A stretch of DNA of 64,000 bases from Deinococcus arcticus. GTDB lineage: Bacteria; Deinococcota; Deinococci; Deinococcales; Deinococcaceae. The notes under the pieces were generated by a model. It was not told where the DNA came from, did no database searches, and saw only the letters and a list, made by a program, of their open reading frames with translations. Both the position numbers and the translations under genes were made by a program. Every line of letters begins with the position of its first letter. Within the stretch, counting starts at the first letter, position 1. The stretch covers positions 1-64,000 of the forward strand of contig NZ_PYSV01000015.1 of NCBI RefSeq assembly GCF_003028415.1. The letters run 5' to 3'. Positions 18,513 through 32,172 of this stretch are shown one piece after another.

Positions 18513-19979
18513 TTACCGGGGCAGCACGCTCGACCCCATCAGGGCCTCGTCAATGGCCCGTGCGGCCTGCCGCCCCTCGCGGATGGCCCACACCACCAGG
18601 CTCTGGCCCCGGCGCATGTCGCCAGCGGCGTACACGCCCGGCACGTTGGTCACGTACCCCCCAGCTTCATCGGTGCCGGCGTGGGCGTTGCCACGCGCGT
18701 CCCTGTCCACCCCAAAGGCCTCCATGACGCTGCCCACAGGGCTGACAAAGCCCATGGCCAGCAGCACGAGGTCGGCCCTGTACACGGTCTCGCTGCCCTC
18801 AATCTCTTGCAACTGACCGTCACGCATTTCCAGGCGCACGGTTTTGACACCTGTGACCTTGCCGCCCTTGCCGATAAATTCCTTGGTGGCAATGGCGAAC
18901 TCGCGCACGGCGCCTTCCTCGTGGCTGGTGCTGGTGCGCAGTTTGAGGGGCCAGTAGGGCCACACCAGGGGCTTGTTCTCGTGTTCAGGGGGCTGGGGCA
19001 TCACTTCAAACTGGGTGACCGAAGCGGCGCCGTGGCGGTTGCTGGTGCCCACACAGTCGCTGCCGGTGTCGCCGCCACCAATGACGATGACGTGCTTGCC
19101 CTCGGCCCGCAGCTGCTTTTTCAGCTTGTCGCCTGCGGTGACGCGGTTTTGCTGCGGTAGAAACTCCATGGCAAAGTGAACGCCGTCCAGCTCGCGCCCC
19201 GGCACCGGCAGGTCGCGCGGCTGCTCGGCGCCGCCCGCCAGCAGCACGGCGTCAAAGTCGGCGCGTAGCGCCTCGGGGCTCACGGTCTGCTTGCTGAGGT
19301 TGGTCACGCGGCTGCCGTCCGGCCACGCGCCCACCAGCACGCCCGTGCGGAAGGTTACACCCTCGGCCTCCATCTGCGCGGTGCGGCGGTCAATGTGGTG
19401 CTTGTCCAGCTTGAAGTCCGGAATGCCGTAGCGCAGCAGGCCGCCCACGCGGTCGTTCTTCTCGAACACCGTGACCGCGTGCCCGGCGCGCGCCAGCTGC
19501 TGCGCGGCAGCCAGCCCCGCGGGGCCAGAACCAATGACAGCCACCGCCTTTCCGGTCCTCACGGCGGGCGGCTGCGGCTGCACCCAGCCTTCCTGCCACG
19601 CCCGCTCAATAATGGCCAGTTCGATGGACTTGATGCCCACCGCGTCGTCACTGATGTTCAGGGTGCAGGCGGCCTCGCAGGGCGCGGGGCAGATACGGCC
19701 CGTGAATTCGGGGAAATTGTTTGTGGAGTGCAGGGTGTCAATGGCGCTGCGCCAGTCGTCCTGGTACACGAGGTTATTGAAGTCGGGAATGATGTTGTTG
19801 ACCGGGCAGCCACTCGTGCAAAACGGAATCCCGCAGTCCATGCAGCGCGTGGCCTGAAGGCGCGCAGGCCCCGCCGCCAGCGGCAAAAGAAACTCGTGGT
19901 AGTGCTTGAGGCGCGCGTCAACAGGCGCGTACTGGTCTTTCACGCGCGGCTGCTCTAGAAATCCGGTGATTTTGGACAT
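18513..19979 (-). CDS. gltD: glutamate synthase small subunit
   Basis: The 488-residue beta subunit passes electrons from NADPH through FAD and 4Fe-4S clusters to GltB. The N-terminal ferredoxin-like region has CMDCGIPFC, then SGCPVNN, and CPAPCEAAC. The first dinucleotide fold is [15 protein letters not shown] and the second is [26 protein letters not shown] segment near the end contacts FAD. ATG 19979 has GGAGG five bases upstream; the longer in-frame start at 20024 lies in a heptamer array. It is downstream of gltB in the same direction. Confidence 0.95.
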   Translation of the reverse strand: MSKITGFLEQPRVKDQYAPVDARLKHYHEFLLPLAAGPARLQATRCMDCGIPFCTSGCPVNNIIPDFNNLVYQDDWRSAIDTLHSTNNFPEFTGRICPAPCEAACTLNISDDAVGIKSIELAIIERAWQEGWVQPQPPAVRTGKAVAVIGSGPAGLAAAQQLARAGHAVTVFEKNDRVGGLLRYGIPDFKLDKHHIDRRTAQMEAEGVTFRTGVLVGAWPDGSRVTNLSKQTVSPEALRADFDAVLLAGGAEQPRDLPVPGRELDGVHFAMEFLPQQNRVTAGDKLKKQLRAEGKHVIVIGGGDTGSDCVGTSNRHGAASVTQFEVMPQPPEHENKPLVWPYWPLKLRTSTSHEEGAVREFAIATKEFIGKGGKVTGVKTVRLEMRDGQLQEIEGSETVYRADLVLLAMGFVSPVGSVMEAFGVDRDARGNAHAGTDEAGGYVTNVPGVYAAGDMRRGQSLVVWAIREGRQAARAIDEALMGSSVLPR

Positions 19980-20007
19980 GGAGTCCTCCGTGGAATGCGG
20001 CGTGACG

Positions 20008-20042
20008 CCTTTGCCATCTGCCATAGGCCCTGAGCCCTCTGC
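20008..20042 (-). repeat. heptamer array, single arm, between gltB and gltD
   Basis: Five exact 7-bp units are read on the minus strand (GCAGAGG, GCTCAGG, GCCTATG, GCAGATG, GCAAAGG). It starts two bases after the gltB stop. No convincing second arm is seen. Confidence 0.7.
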
Positions 20043-20043
20043 G

Positions 20044-24849
<4,806 letters not shown>

Positions 24850-25189
24850 CTGGACACTCCCCGCTCGCGTGAAGCTTGCCCGCAGGGTGCAGGCTGCTAG
24901 AATCACGATACAGAGAGATGCATGTCTATGCAGGCCCGTTGTTTATAACGGGTTTAAAAGTGTGCCGCGTCCTTTTGTTGGCAAAGGAAAGGTGGAGACA
25001 GGCCAGGGCAGACCACCCAGAGACCCGCAGGCAGGGCCAGAGGCCTGATCAAAGGGTCTTTTGCAGCGCTACTTGGAGTCGGTTTTGAGGGGCTGGCCTT
25101 CCAGGCGAGAGCAGCGCTTTAACGCACCTCCTGCCTTCCCTGGCCTGGCGACGAGGCCTACCCTACCTTTTGCCCACTGACAGTGTGTC
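24850..25189. other. intergenic region between gltB and mazE
   Basis: This 340-base gap separates divergent genes and must hold the gltB promoter. A small hairpin, CCCGTT/AACGGG (24935-24940 with 24947-24952) followed by TTTAAAA, stands out in an AT-richer patch. No riboswitch pattern or ORF that I can support is visible. Confidence 0.4.
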
Positions 25190-25195
25190 TATAGT
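25190..25195 (+). promoter_or_regulatory. -10 box of the mazEF promoter
   Basis: TATAGT is followed by five bases and the ATG at 25201, so mazE should be translated from a leaderless message. Confidence 0.55.
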
Positions 25196-25200
25196 TGACC

Positions 25201-25443
25201 ATGACTCATGTGCACAGAAAGCATGTCGTGATGCCCGAAGACACCCTCTCTTTTCTGGAGAATTACCAGCGCACGCACAATCTCGCCAGCTTCAGCGCCG
25301 TGATAGAGGCCGCCGTCCTTGCCCTGAAAGAACAGGAACTGCGCCGCCAGTACGCGCAATACGCGGCCGATTACACCGCCGATCCGCAGGAGCAGGCCGA
25401 GGCCGAAGCCTGGCTGAACCTGCCCATGCAGGACATCCCGTGA
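25201..25443 (+). CDS. mazE: MazE-like antitoxin
   Basis: The 80-residue protein is short, acidic toward the C-terminus, and has a ribbon-helix-helix style start (HVVMPEDTLSFLENYQRTHNLASFSAVIEAAVLAL), as in antitoxins that bind DNA and neutralise MazF. The Trp-containing tail EAEAWLNLPMQ is the likely toxin-binding segment. It overlaps mazF by four bases. The ATG follows a -10 box by five bases. Base composition is less GC-rich than the surrounding genes, which fits a mobile toxin-antitoxin module. Confidence 0.82.
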   Translation: MTHVHRKHVVMPEDTLSFLENYQRTHNLASFSAVIEAAVLALKEQELRRQYAQYAADYTADPQEQAEAEAWLNLPMQDIP

Positions 25444-25775
25444 AACGCGGTGACGTGTATATGGTGAACTTTGACCCCGGTGTGCCCGGCGAGCCCGCCC
25501 GCACACGCCCCGCTGTCCTGCTGACCAACGATCTGGCGAACGAGACCTTGCCACATGTGGTGGTTGCTCCGGTCACGAGCAACGTGCAGCGGGTCTACCC
25601 ATTTGATGTTGTTCTGGACGCCGGGTCGTGCGGGTTACCAGAAACCAGCCGGGTGCAATTGAACTCCGTGCGTGGGTTAAATCGGGGTCGGCTGGGACGG
25701 TTCGTAGGTCATCTGACCCCGGCGCAGGTGAAAGACGTGGACACGAAGCTGAAGACGCATCTGGGCCTGCTGTGA
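25440..25775 (+). CDS. mazF: MazF-type endoribonuclease toxin
   Basis: The 111-residue toxin has the PemK/MazF fold markers: KRGDVYMVNFDPGVPGEP at the start (with the catalytic Arg/Thr region in ARTRPAVLLTND), then VVVAPVTSN, and RVQLNSVRGLNRGRLG near the middle. MazF cuts single-stranded RNA at short motifs when MazE is lost. Translation starts at GTG 25440, overlapping the antitoxin stop (GTGA), which couples the two. Deinococcus radiodurans has a related MazEF pair linked to stress-induced death. Confidence 0.9.
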   Translation: MKRGDVYMVNFDPGVPGEPARTRPAVLLTNDLANETLPHVVVAPVTSNVQRVYPFDVVLDAGSCGLPETSRVQLNSVRGLNRGRLGRFVGHLTPAQVKDVDTKLKTHLGLL

Positions 25776-25795
25776 GCGCAGAGGAACGCAGAGAG

Positions 25796-26686
25796 TCACT
25801 GGCCTGGCGTCACCTCTCCACTGGGCCGCAACTCCATCACTGCCACTTCTGGCTCGCACAGGTTGCGAAACGGAATGCCGCTGAGGCCCAGGCCCCGGCT
25901 GACATAAGCAGGGGTGCCCTGCGCGCCCTCCACCCAGCCCATGGCAAACCGCTGGCCATAGCGGCTGGGCACCATGACAGCACCCGCGAATGGCAGCCGC
26001 ACCTGACCGCCGTGCGTGTGCCCGCACAGGGTTAGGCCCACCCGCCCCGGCAACTCGGGCAGCAGGTCGGGGTTGTGCATGACCAGCAGCGTGGCCCTCT
26101 TTCCGGCCTCGGCCAGGGCTGCCCGCACATCCGGCTGGCCGTGCCACAGGTCGTCCACGCCGCCCACATACAGGTCGTCTCGCAGAGGGCGGCCTGCGTT
26201 ACGCAGCATCGTGACGCCAGCGTTGGCAAAAGCCGCTTCCAGCTGAGCGCGTGTGCCCTGCCAGTCCCCCCGCGCCGGGCCGTACTGCCGCCCGCCGTAG
26301 AAGCCAAAGCTCCCGTAATCGTGGTTGCCCCACACACCGTACACGCCCAGCGGGGCGCGCAGGCGGGCCAGCTCGGCCAGCAGGGCTTCCGGCGGCTCAT
26401 CCATCCGGCTGTCGAGTTGATCCCCACCCAGCAGCACCACATCCGGGCGCTCGCGGTTCGTGGCCTCCACCCAGGCCCGCACGCTGCCGGCGCCGATGTA
26501 CAGGCCGTAGTGCAGGTCTGTCAGAAAGGCCACGCGCAGCGGCGCTTCCAGGCCTGGCAGCGTGCGGGTGTGGCGGGTCACGCCAAAGCGGTAGGCCTGC
26601 GCGGTGCCCAGCCCACCGGCGGCCAGCAGGCCCAGCCCGCCGCCGCCCAGGGCGCGCAGGACCCGGCGGCGGGTCACGGTTGTCAT
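25796..26686 (-). CDS. metallophosphoesterase with a twin-arginine-like signal
   Basis: The 296-residue protein starts [21 protein letters not shown], a twin-arginine-style signal or anchor. The calcineurin-like core follows: FLTDLHYG (DxH), GGDQLDS (GDxxD), VWGNHDYG (GNHD), LVMHNPD and LCGHTHGGQ (GHTH), giving a complete two-metal site. The relatives are YkuE/YaeI-type phosphodiesterases that act at the outer face of the membrane, some on UDP-lipids. The start is fixed by a TAGGGT -10 box seven bases upstream. The substrate is unknown. Confidence 0.85.
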   Translation of the reverse strand: MTTVTRRRVLRALGGGGLGLLAAGGLGTAQAYRFGVTRHTRTLPGLEAPLRVAFLTDLHYGLYIGAGSVRAWVEATNRERPDVVLLGGDQLDSRMDEPPEALLAELARLRAPLGVYGVWGNHDYGSFGFYGGRQYGPARGDWQGTRAQLEAAFANAGVTMLRNAGRPLRDDLYVGGVDDLWHGQPDVRAALAEAGKRATLLVMHNPDLLPELPGRVGLTLCGHTHGGQVRLPFAGAVMVPSRYGQRFAMGWVEGAQGTPAYVSRGLGLSGIPFRNLCEPEVAVMELRPSGEVTPGQ

Positions 26687-26693
26687 GCCCCAG

Positions 26694-26699
26694 ACCCTA
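26694..26699 (-). promoter_or_regulatory. -10 box of a leaderless promoter (metallophosphoesterase)
   Basis: The minus strand reads TAGGGT, seven bases, ATG. Confidence 0.5.
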
Positions 26700-26743
26700 C
26701 CCGGGCGCCCCGGCCGGGGGCATCCACCGAAAGAGGGGCGCGC

Positions 26744-26749
26744 TAGACT
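26744..26749 (+). promoter_or_regulatory. -10 box of a leaderless promoter (DUF3006-like gene)
   Basis: TAGACT, seven bases, then the ATG at 26757. Confidence 0.5.
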
Positions 26750-26756
26750 TGCGCCC

Positions 26757-27017
26757 ATGCACGCCCCGCCCCTGCTGCTCGTGATTGACGTTCTGGATGA
26801 GGACGCTGGCCTGGCCGATGTGGAAGACAGCCAGGGCCGCACCTACCAGCTGCCGGCCGAGTGGCTGCCGGGCGCGGCGGACGGCGCTGGCTACCGCGTG
26901 GAAGAAGCGGGCGGCGCCCTGACCTTCGCCCCGGCCCCCGACGCCGCCCGCCTGATGCGCGAGCGCAGCAAGCAGACCCTCCTGGACTTCAGCGACGCCC
27001 CCGGAGAGAACGCATGA
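26757..27017 (+). CDS. small DUF3006-like protein
   Basis: The 86-residue protein resembles the DUF3006 family: [23 protein letters not shown] is followed by a [19 protein letters not shown] stretch, as in small beta-barrel proteins that often accompany hydrolases. The family has no known reaction. It overlaps the next gene by four bases (ATGA), so the two are co-translated from one leaderless transcript. The assignment rests on pattern similarity only. Confidence 0.6.
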   Translation: MHAPPLLLVIDVLDEDAGLADVEDSQGRTYQLPAEWLPGAADGAGYRVEEAGGALTFAPAPDAARLMRERSKQTLLDFSDAPGENA

Positions 27018-27823
27018 GCCGTCAGGTACTGGTGATTCCCGATCTGCACGGGCGCCCGGACCTGCTGCGCGCCGCGCTGGAGCGCTTTCCCGACGCGCAT
27101 TACGTGGGCCTGGGCGACGCCATTGACCGGGGGCCGCGCAGCCTGGCCACGGTGGACAAGCTGCTGGAACTGCACCAGGCGGGCCGCGCGACCCTCCTGA
27201 TGGGCAACCACGAGCGCATGATGCAAGAGGGCCTGAAGTGGTACCGCCTGTACGAGGGCACGCACAACCTGGGCGATTACCGCAAGGCCATGGAAGGCTA
27301 CCAGTGGTGGATGCGCGCCGGGGGCGAGACGGTACGCGCTGAACTGGGCGGCCTGACGCTGGAGAAATTTCCGCCGCTGCTGGAAGCGTACCTGAAGGTG
27401 CTGCGCCGGGTGATCTATGTCACCGCCGACGGCCAGATTCACGGCGAGGTGCCCCCACACCCCAGCGTGCTCATTGCCCACGCCGCGCCGCCCGTCAAGC
27501 ACCCGCAGCACGAGAACCCGCTGTCGGCGGCGCTGTGGCTGCGGCCCTACGAGGGGCCCTTTGCGCTGCCCCCGGGCGTGACCTACTCACTGCACGGGCA
27601 TACCCCGGTGCCCACACCCTGCCGCCTGAGCCGCCACCTCTACCTGGACCTGGGCGCCTACGAGACCGGGCGGCTGGCGGTGGCCGAAGTCAACGTGCAT
27701 GGCCTGCCCCAGGTGACGGTGCTGTGCGGGCGGGGCGAGCCGCACCGGGGGCGGCGCTACGCCCAGTTTGGCGAACCCATTCCCGTGACCCCGGTGGATC
27801 TGCCCGGCGCCCCCAGGCGCTAG
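27014..27823 (+). CDS. Ser/Thr-phosphatase-like metallophosphatase
   Basis: The 269-residue protein has the PPP-type metallophosphatase motifs: VIPDLHGRPDLL (DxHG), VGLGDAIDRGPRSL (GDxxDRG), LMGNHERMM (GNHE), IAHAAPP and SLHGHTP (GHT). This set occurs in bacterial diadenosine tetraphosphatases and protein phosphatases (ApaH/PrpE group). It is coupled to the upstream small gene by a four-base overlap, with GGAGAG before the ATG. The substrate may be a nucleotide or a phosphoprotein; the sequence does not decide. Confidence 0.85.
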   Translation: MSRQVLVIPDLHGRPDLLRAALERFPDAHYVGLGDAIDRGPRSLATVDKLLELHQAGRATLLMGNHERMMQEGLKWYRLYEGTHNLGDYRKAMEGYQWWMRAGGETVRAELGGLTLEKFPPLLEAYLKVLRRVIYVTADGQIHGEVPPHPSVLIAHAAPPVKHPQHENPLSAALWLRPYEGPFALPPGVTYSLHGHTPVPTPCRLSRHLYLDLGAYETGRLAVAEVNVHGLPQVTVLCGRGEPHRGRRYAQFGEPIPVTPVDLPGAPRR

Positions 27824-27983
27824 GGACCCGCGCACCACGTCAAGGTGCCCAGCGTGCAGGGTGCCGGGCACCTCGTCAACGGCATGCCGGCCCACGCTGC
27901 TTCCGGGCGCCCGCGAAAAGACCCCGGTTGTCCCTGAACCCCCCATTCACCCGGCCGACCGCGCGGCGCGCCACCATCACTCT

Positions 27984-28445
27984 ATGCAGCTTCAGGAATC
28001 CGGAGAGTTTCAGGTCAGGGCCTCGCCCGCCGTGGTGTGGGCCTTTGTCACGCGCCCCGAGCAGGTGGCGCGCTGTCTGCCCGAGGTGCAGGACATCCGC
28101 GCCCACGCGGACCACGCCGAGGCCCGCGTGCCGGTGCGCGCCGGGCTGCTGCGCGGCAACCTTGGGCTGCGCCTGGAGGTGCAGCCGGACGACCCGGCGC
28201 AGCGCGTGGGCGTCCGGGTGCAGGGCGCGGGGCTGGGCAGCACGCTGACCCTGCAGGCCGGGGCCACCCTGGGCGACAACGGCGACGGGACCACCACGCT
28301 GCGCTGGCAGGGCGAGGTGCAGGTGCGCGGGCCGCTGGCCTCGGTGGGCGGCGGCCGGCTGGAAAGCCGCGCCCGGGCCCTGATTGAGCGCACCTTCGGC
28401 AATCTGCAGACGCAGCTCAATGCCGCCGGGGACACCCTGGCCTGA
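27984..28445 (+). CDS. SRPBCC / CoxG-like protein
   Basis: The 153-residue protein resembles the CoxG branch of the START-like superfamily: it opens with LQESGEFQVRASPAVVWAFVTRPEQVARCLPEVQ, a hydrophobic ligand-cavity fold, and ends with a long helix (LESRARALIERTFGNLQTQL). In carboxydotrophs CoxG helps anchor CO dehydrogenase, but most members are of unknown role, and no CO dehydrogenase genes are here. It converges on the next gene with a one-base gap between stops. Confidence 0.75.
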   Translation: MQLQESGEFQVRASPAVVWAFVTRPEQVARCLPEVQDIRAHADHAEARVPVRAGLLRGNLGLRLEVQPDDPAQRVGVRVQGAGLGSTLTLQAGATLGDNGDGTTTLRWQGEVQVRGPLASVGGGRLESRARALIERTFGNLQTQLNAAGDTLA

Positions 28446-28446
28446 A

Positions 28447-29058
28447 TCAGGCCGGCGGCAGGGCCAGCGCCCCAACTGGCGGCGCTGCGTCCACCGCCAC
28501 GGCCGAGATCACCCCATGCGGCGACACCGCCAGCACCCGGCGCTCGGCCAGGGTCCACAGGGCGCGGTGAACGGCCATCTCGCGCGCGGGGTCGCCGCCC
28601 GGGGCCAGCCGGTCCAGCAGGATGGTGTAACGCAGCTCGCCGGGCTCACCCCCGGCCCAGGGGGTCACGGCCGCCACCAGCGTCAGCACCTGCCGCTGCT
28701 CGGGGCCCTGGGCCTGGGCCAGCAATCCGGCGCGGGCCCGGGCCTGGGCGGCGCGGGCTTCCCGGGCCGCCCGGCGCCGGGTCAGCGCGGCCAGGGTGTC
28801 GGGGTCAGTGGCTCCCCCGGCCCGGCGCTCGGTGATCACGCGTTCCAGGTGGCCATCGGCGCGGGCCTGCACCTGATCACGCAGGCCCTGGGCTCCGGCG
28901 CGCAGGCGTCCGGCTGCGCCTTGCAGCGCGGGGGTCACCAGGGCCGAGGCTGCCTGCCCGGCGGCGCGCAGCGGCGGCTCGTGGTCCGGGGATTCGGGCT
29001 CGCGCAGGGCGCGCCCCAGACGAATCAGGGTGTTCAGGGTGCGGCGGGACTGGCTCAT
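28447..29058 (-). CDS. hypothetical protein, Ala/Arg-rich with a helical core
   Basis: I do not recognise this 203-residue protein. Residues about 35-125 are Ala, Arg, Gln and Glu-rich and should be long helices, perhaps a coiled coil. The last 75 residues turn to a mixed alpha/beta pattern (VLTLVAAVTPWAGG, RYTILLDRL, ALWTLAERRVLAVSPHG). AGGAGA seven bases upstream supports ATG 29058. Codon usage is typical of the window, so it is probably a real gene. Confidence 0.6.
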   Translation of the reverse strand: MSQSRRTLNTLIRLGRALREPESPDHEPPLRAAGQAASALVTPALQGAAGRLRAGAQGLRDQVQARADGHLERVITERRAGGATDPDTLAALTRRRAAREARAAQARARAGLLAQAQGPEQRQVLTLVAAVTPWAGGEPGELRYTILLDRLAPGGDPAREMAVHRALWTLAERRVLAVSPHGVISAVAVDAAPPVGALALPPA

Positions 29059-29191
29059 GAATCGGTCTCCTGCGGGGCCCTGGGCTATGGGTGGTGGGCG
29101 GCCCCAGCCCAGTGTGCGCCAGAACCGGGCCCGGCGGCGTCCATCCAAAGGACGGCTCTGGTCCTGGGGAGCCTGCAGTCACCCGCCACAG

Positions 29192-29228
29192 CGCAGCGGC
29201 GCCCCGAACAAACAGGGGCGCCGCTGCG
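29192..29228. terminator. perfect 14-bp hairpin
   Basis: CGCAGCGGCGCCCC pairs with GGGGCGCCGCTGCG around GAACAAACA. It lies just after the small membrane protein gene (minus strand). The stem core CAGCGGCGCCCC recurs in the hairpin at 31178-31211. Confidence 0.65.
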
Positions 29229-29242
29229 GTGAAGCCTGGAGT

Positions 29243-29551
29243 TCAGGCGGCCTGAACGTCGGTATGAGGTTCGCGGTCCAGGGTCAGGGTCTGGGCACGG
29301 GCCTGGGCCGGCATCGGGCGCAGCGCGCCGATGGCCAGGCCGCACAGGGCCACGGCCGCCACGGCCATCCACAGCAGGCCCGTGGGGTCCAGCAGGGTGC
29401 TCAGCAGCACCAGGGGGCTGCACACCACTCCGTGCGCCAGGGCCGGCAGCAGGTAGGCACCCCCGGTCCGGTGCGCCTGCGCGAAGCGGCGGCCAAAGTG
29501 CAGGCCCGAGGTGAGGGCAATCAGCGCGCACAGCAGCAGGGTCGGTTCCAT
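29243..29551 (-). CDS. small membrane protein
   Basis: The 102-residue protein has about three membrane segments (TLLLCALIALTSGLHF, a VVCSPLVLLSTLL stretch and LLWMAVAAVALCGLAIG) and a short hydrophilic tail. No family is recognised. ATG 29551 is chosen because TAAGGT ends seven bases upstream; the in-frame GTG three codons earlier would overlap that box. Confidence 0.62.
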   Translation of the reverse strand: MEPTLLLCALIALTSGLHFGRRFAQAHRTGGAYLLPALAHGVVCSPLVLLSTLLDPTGLLWMAVAAVALCGLAIGALRPMPAQARAQTLTLDREPHTDVQAA

Positions 29552-29558
29552 GGCGCTC

Positions 29559-29564
29559 ACCTTA
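29559..29564 (-). promoter_or_regulatory. -10 box of a leaderless promoter (small membrane protein)
   Basis: The minus strand reads TAAGGT, seven bases, ATG. Confidence 0.45.
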
Positions 29565-29740
29565 TGGGGGCGCTTCTCACCAAAGCGTCACGGCCCGGCA
29601 GGCCAGCGTTTCATTAAGACGCAGAAACCGGCTGCCATACGGCCTTTTGAGCGGCTGGGCCCGGCAGAGGCCCCCAAGCGTGAACCCCGGGTCAAGGTCC
29701 GGTCAGACGGGGGCAAGAGCGGCAGGAGTGAAATACAGCC

Positions 29741-31072
29741 ATGACCACCACGGGCCCCACGCGATCCACCCCTGTGCCTGCCCGGCCGCCGCGCCCCCGG
29801 CACCCGGGCGCCGCGCTGCTGCTGGGCACCCTGCTGCTGGCCTGCGGCAGTGCCCCGGGCGGCCCCGGCACGCCGCCCGGGGGCCAGACGGGCACGCTGA
29901 CGCTCAGCGTGGAGCGCCTGCCTGTGGCGGGTGAGCCCCCGCAGCCCGGCACGCTGCGCCTGCGCGCCACCCCGCCCGCCGGGGTGAGCGTGACGGTGGA
30001 AGGCGCGCCCCCTGGCCTGTACCTGACCCCGGGCCCCCCGGCCGCCGAGGGCAGCGATACGGTGGTGGCCCTGAACCCCCAGGGCCAGAGTGGCGGCCCC
30101 GTGACCCTGCGGGTGACGGCCCCGACCGGCACCGCCCGCCTGAGCGTGCCCGTGCTGGCGCAGCGGCGCTGGCGCATTCCAGCGGCGACCCCGTATCTAG
30201 CGGCGGCCGCGTTGCCCACGCCCGAGGGCCGCCTGCTGCTGCGGGCCCCCGCCAACGCCGAGGCCACGCTGCGCCACACGCTGCTGCGGTTTGACCCGGC
30301 CCAGGGCGACTGGGCCACCCTGGCCTTCGGGCTGCAGGGCTTCGAGGCCATCACCAGCCACGCGGCGCGCGGCGCAGAGGTCTGGGCCGCCGTGCGCGGC
30401 GTGACGGCGGCGGGCAGCTTTCTGGTGCGCCGCAGCGAGACGGGCGACCTGACCCGCTTTCTGGCCGGCACCCCGGAGACCCTCAACCACCTGACCCCCA
30501 CCCCGGACGGGCGGCTGTGGTTCCTGGCCTACGGGCAGCCCCGGCTGCTGGCCCTGGACCCAGGCACCGGCGCCGTGAGCAGCCTGCCCACCGACGGCGT
30601 GCCCGAGACGCTGGTGGCCCTGGACAGCGCCACGCTGGCCTATACCCGCCGGGGCGCTGCGCCGGCCGTGGTGACCGTGCATGTCCCCAGCGGCGCGGCG
30701 AGGACCTTCGCGGTAGGCACCGCCAACGTGAGCGTGCCGGACCTGCTGACCCCGGCCCCAGACGGCACCCTGTGGTTTGCCGAGACGCGTACGGGCGCTG
30801 TGAGCAACCTGGACCCCCGCACCGGCGCGGCGCGCACCCTGACCCTGCCCGCCGGCACGCGCCCGGGCGCCCTGGCCGTGGCCCCGGACGGCACCCTGTG
30901 GGTGGCCGATCCCACCCGGGGCACCCTGCTGCGCGTGGCCCCTGGCGCCAGCACCGGCGCGCTGGTGGCCCTGCCCCCCGGCACGCCGGCTGGCCCCCGC
31001 GCCCTGACGGTCACCCCCGACGGCGTGGTGTGGTTCGAGACGGGCGGGCAGTGGGTGAGGATGAGTGGGTGA
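29741..31072 (+). CDS. beta-propeller lipoprotein, streptogramin-lyase-like
   Basis: The 443-residue precursor has an N-terminal lipoprotein signal ending LLLACGS, so the cysteine should be lipidated. From about residue 240 it has repeated blades of the type DGTLWFAE...GAVSNLDPRTG, as in the Vgb (virginiamycin B lyase) propeller superfamily. The first third is Pro/Gly/Thr-rich and may be an Ig-like stalk. Catalytic residues of true Vgb were not identified, so this is probably a surface-bound binding or sensor protein. The 3' end runs into a heptamer array. Confidence 0.72.
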   Translation: MTTTGPTRSTPVPARPPRPRHPGAALLLGTLLLACGSAPGGPGTPPGGQTGTLTLSVERLPVAGEPPQPGTLRLRATPPAGVSVTVEGAPPGLYLTPGPPAAEGSDTVVALNPQGQSGGPVTLRVTAPTGTARLSVPVLAQRRWRIPAATPYLAAAALPTPEGRLLLRAPANAEATLRHTLLRFDPAQGDWATLAFGLQGFEAITSHAARGAEVWAAVRGVTAAGSFLVRRSETGDLTRFLAGTPETLNHLTPTPDGRLWFLAYGQPRLLALDPGTGAVSSLPTDGVPETLVALDSATLAYTRRGAAPAVVTVHVPSGAARTFAVGTANVSVPDLLTPAPDGTLWFAETRTGAVSNLDPRTGAARTLTLPAGTRPGALAVAPDGTLWVADPTRGTLLRVAPGASTGALVALPPGTPAGPRALTVTPDGVVWFETGGQWVRMSG

Positions 31073-31299
31073 GGGTGGATAGGTGATGGAGAGAAGCGCC
31101 GCACGTTCAGGATGAGAAGCGGGCCGCTTCGGGCGCTCCTGGAGCGTGCAGAAAACAAACAGTCACCCATCCACAGGCAGCGGCGCCCCTCCATACTTCG
31201 GGGCGCCGCTGTCCGCTTGTCACTCTGTTGCGCTCTGCCAGGCAAGCCGCGTGGCCCTTTCCATCACCCATCTACCATCTACCCTCACCCATTGCCCCC
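31051..31299. repeat. heptamer inverted array between convergent genes
   Basis: The left arm, 31051-31092, is six units (GTGGGTG, AGGATGA and variants) and includes the stop codon of the lipoprotein gene. The right arm, 31258-31299, is six units on the minus strand (ATGGAAA, ATGGGTG, ATGGTAG, AGGGTAG and variants) and ends at the base before the ABC permease stop codon. A perfect hairpin (31178-31189 with 31200-31211) sits between the arms. Confidence 0.85.
31178..31211. terminator. perfect 12-bp hairpin between convergent genes
   Basis: CAGCGGCGCCCC pairs with GGGGCGCCGCTG. It could end transcripts from both sides. Confidence 0.6.
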
Positions 31300-32172
31300 C
31301 TACAGGTCCCGGCGGCTCAGGCGCCACATGGCCCCGGCCACTGCCAGGGCCGCCAGCACGGCCGCCCAGACCACCAGGGCCGGGTCAGCGGGCGTGGTGC
31401 CGAAAAAGGGATTGGCGCCGCGCGTGACCTCGCCCAGGTCGCGGGCCACCTGGGGCTGCAGGTGATAGCTGGCCCCCAGCCACAGGGCGTTGGTGGGCAT
31501 GACAATGTTGGCCACCCGGCCCAGGGTGCCCAGAATCGGGGTGTCGGCCAGGCCGCCAATGGCCGTGAGAATCCCGCCAGTAAAGCCCACGCCGTACAGC
31601 ACGAATACGCCAATGCCGTTGGCCAGGGTGGTAAAGAGGGTGCTGCCCAGCACGGTCAGGGCGGTCAGCAGCGCCACAGTCAGCAGCAGCAGCGCCACAG
31701 CGGGCACGGTGGCGGGCGGCAGGTAGCCGGTCAGCAGGTACACGCCGCCCAGCAGCCCGGCCGACAGCAGGGCCACATACAGCACGTTCACAGCCGCAAA
31801 GCCCAGCCAGCGCCCCAGCACCAGTTCGGCGCGGCGCACGGGGCGGGCCAGCACGCTCTGCATCACGCCGTTTTCGATGTCGCCGCTGACTGCCCCCACC
31901 GTGGAGAGCACCGACATCAGCGAGCCCAGGAAATACACCAGATACATGCCGAACATGGCCGAGTACATGACCGGCAGATTCGAGGCGCCCGTCAGGCTGC
32001 GCCCGTCCAGGCCCGCCGCCGCTGCCCGCTCATCCAGCGTGAGATCCAGGCGGTAGACGCCATACAGGAAAAAGCCCAGAAAGGCGGCCGACAGCAGCAG
32101 CAGCACCGTGACCAGCCGCTTGCGGGCGGCCTCGCGCAGCGAGAGTTCGGCAATCAGCAGGGCGTTAGGCAT
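31300..32172 (-). CDS. ABC-2 type transporter permease
   Basis: The 290-residue membrane protein has an N-terminal anchor, an external loop of about 60 residues and then five hydrophobic segments, the layout of ABC-2 permeases that export drugs or polymers. The stretch VLSTVGAVSGDIENGVMQSVLARPVRRAELVLGR is the conserved coupling region. It overlaps the ATPase gene by eight bases, so the two form one exporter. The substrate is unknown. Confidence 0.82.
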   Translation of the reverse strand: MPNALLIAELSLREAARKRLVTVLLLLSAAFLGFFLYGVYRLDLTLDERAAAAGLDGRSLTGASNLPVMYSAMFGMYLVYFLGSLMSVLSTVGAVSGDIENGVMQSVLARPVRRAELVLGRWLGFAAVNVLYVALLSAGLLGGVYLLTGYLPPATVPAVALLLLTVALLTALTVLGSTLFTTLANGIGVFVLYGVGFTGGILTAIGGLADTPILGTLGRVANIVMPTNALWLGASYHLQPQVARDLGEVTRGANPFFGTTPADPALVVWAAVLAALAVAGAMWRLSRRDL

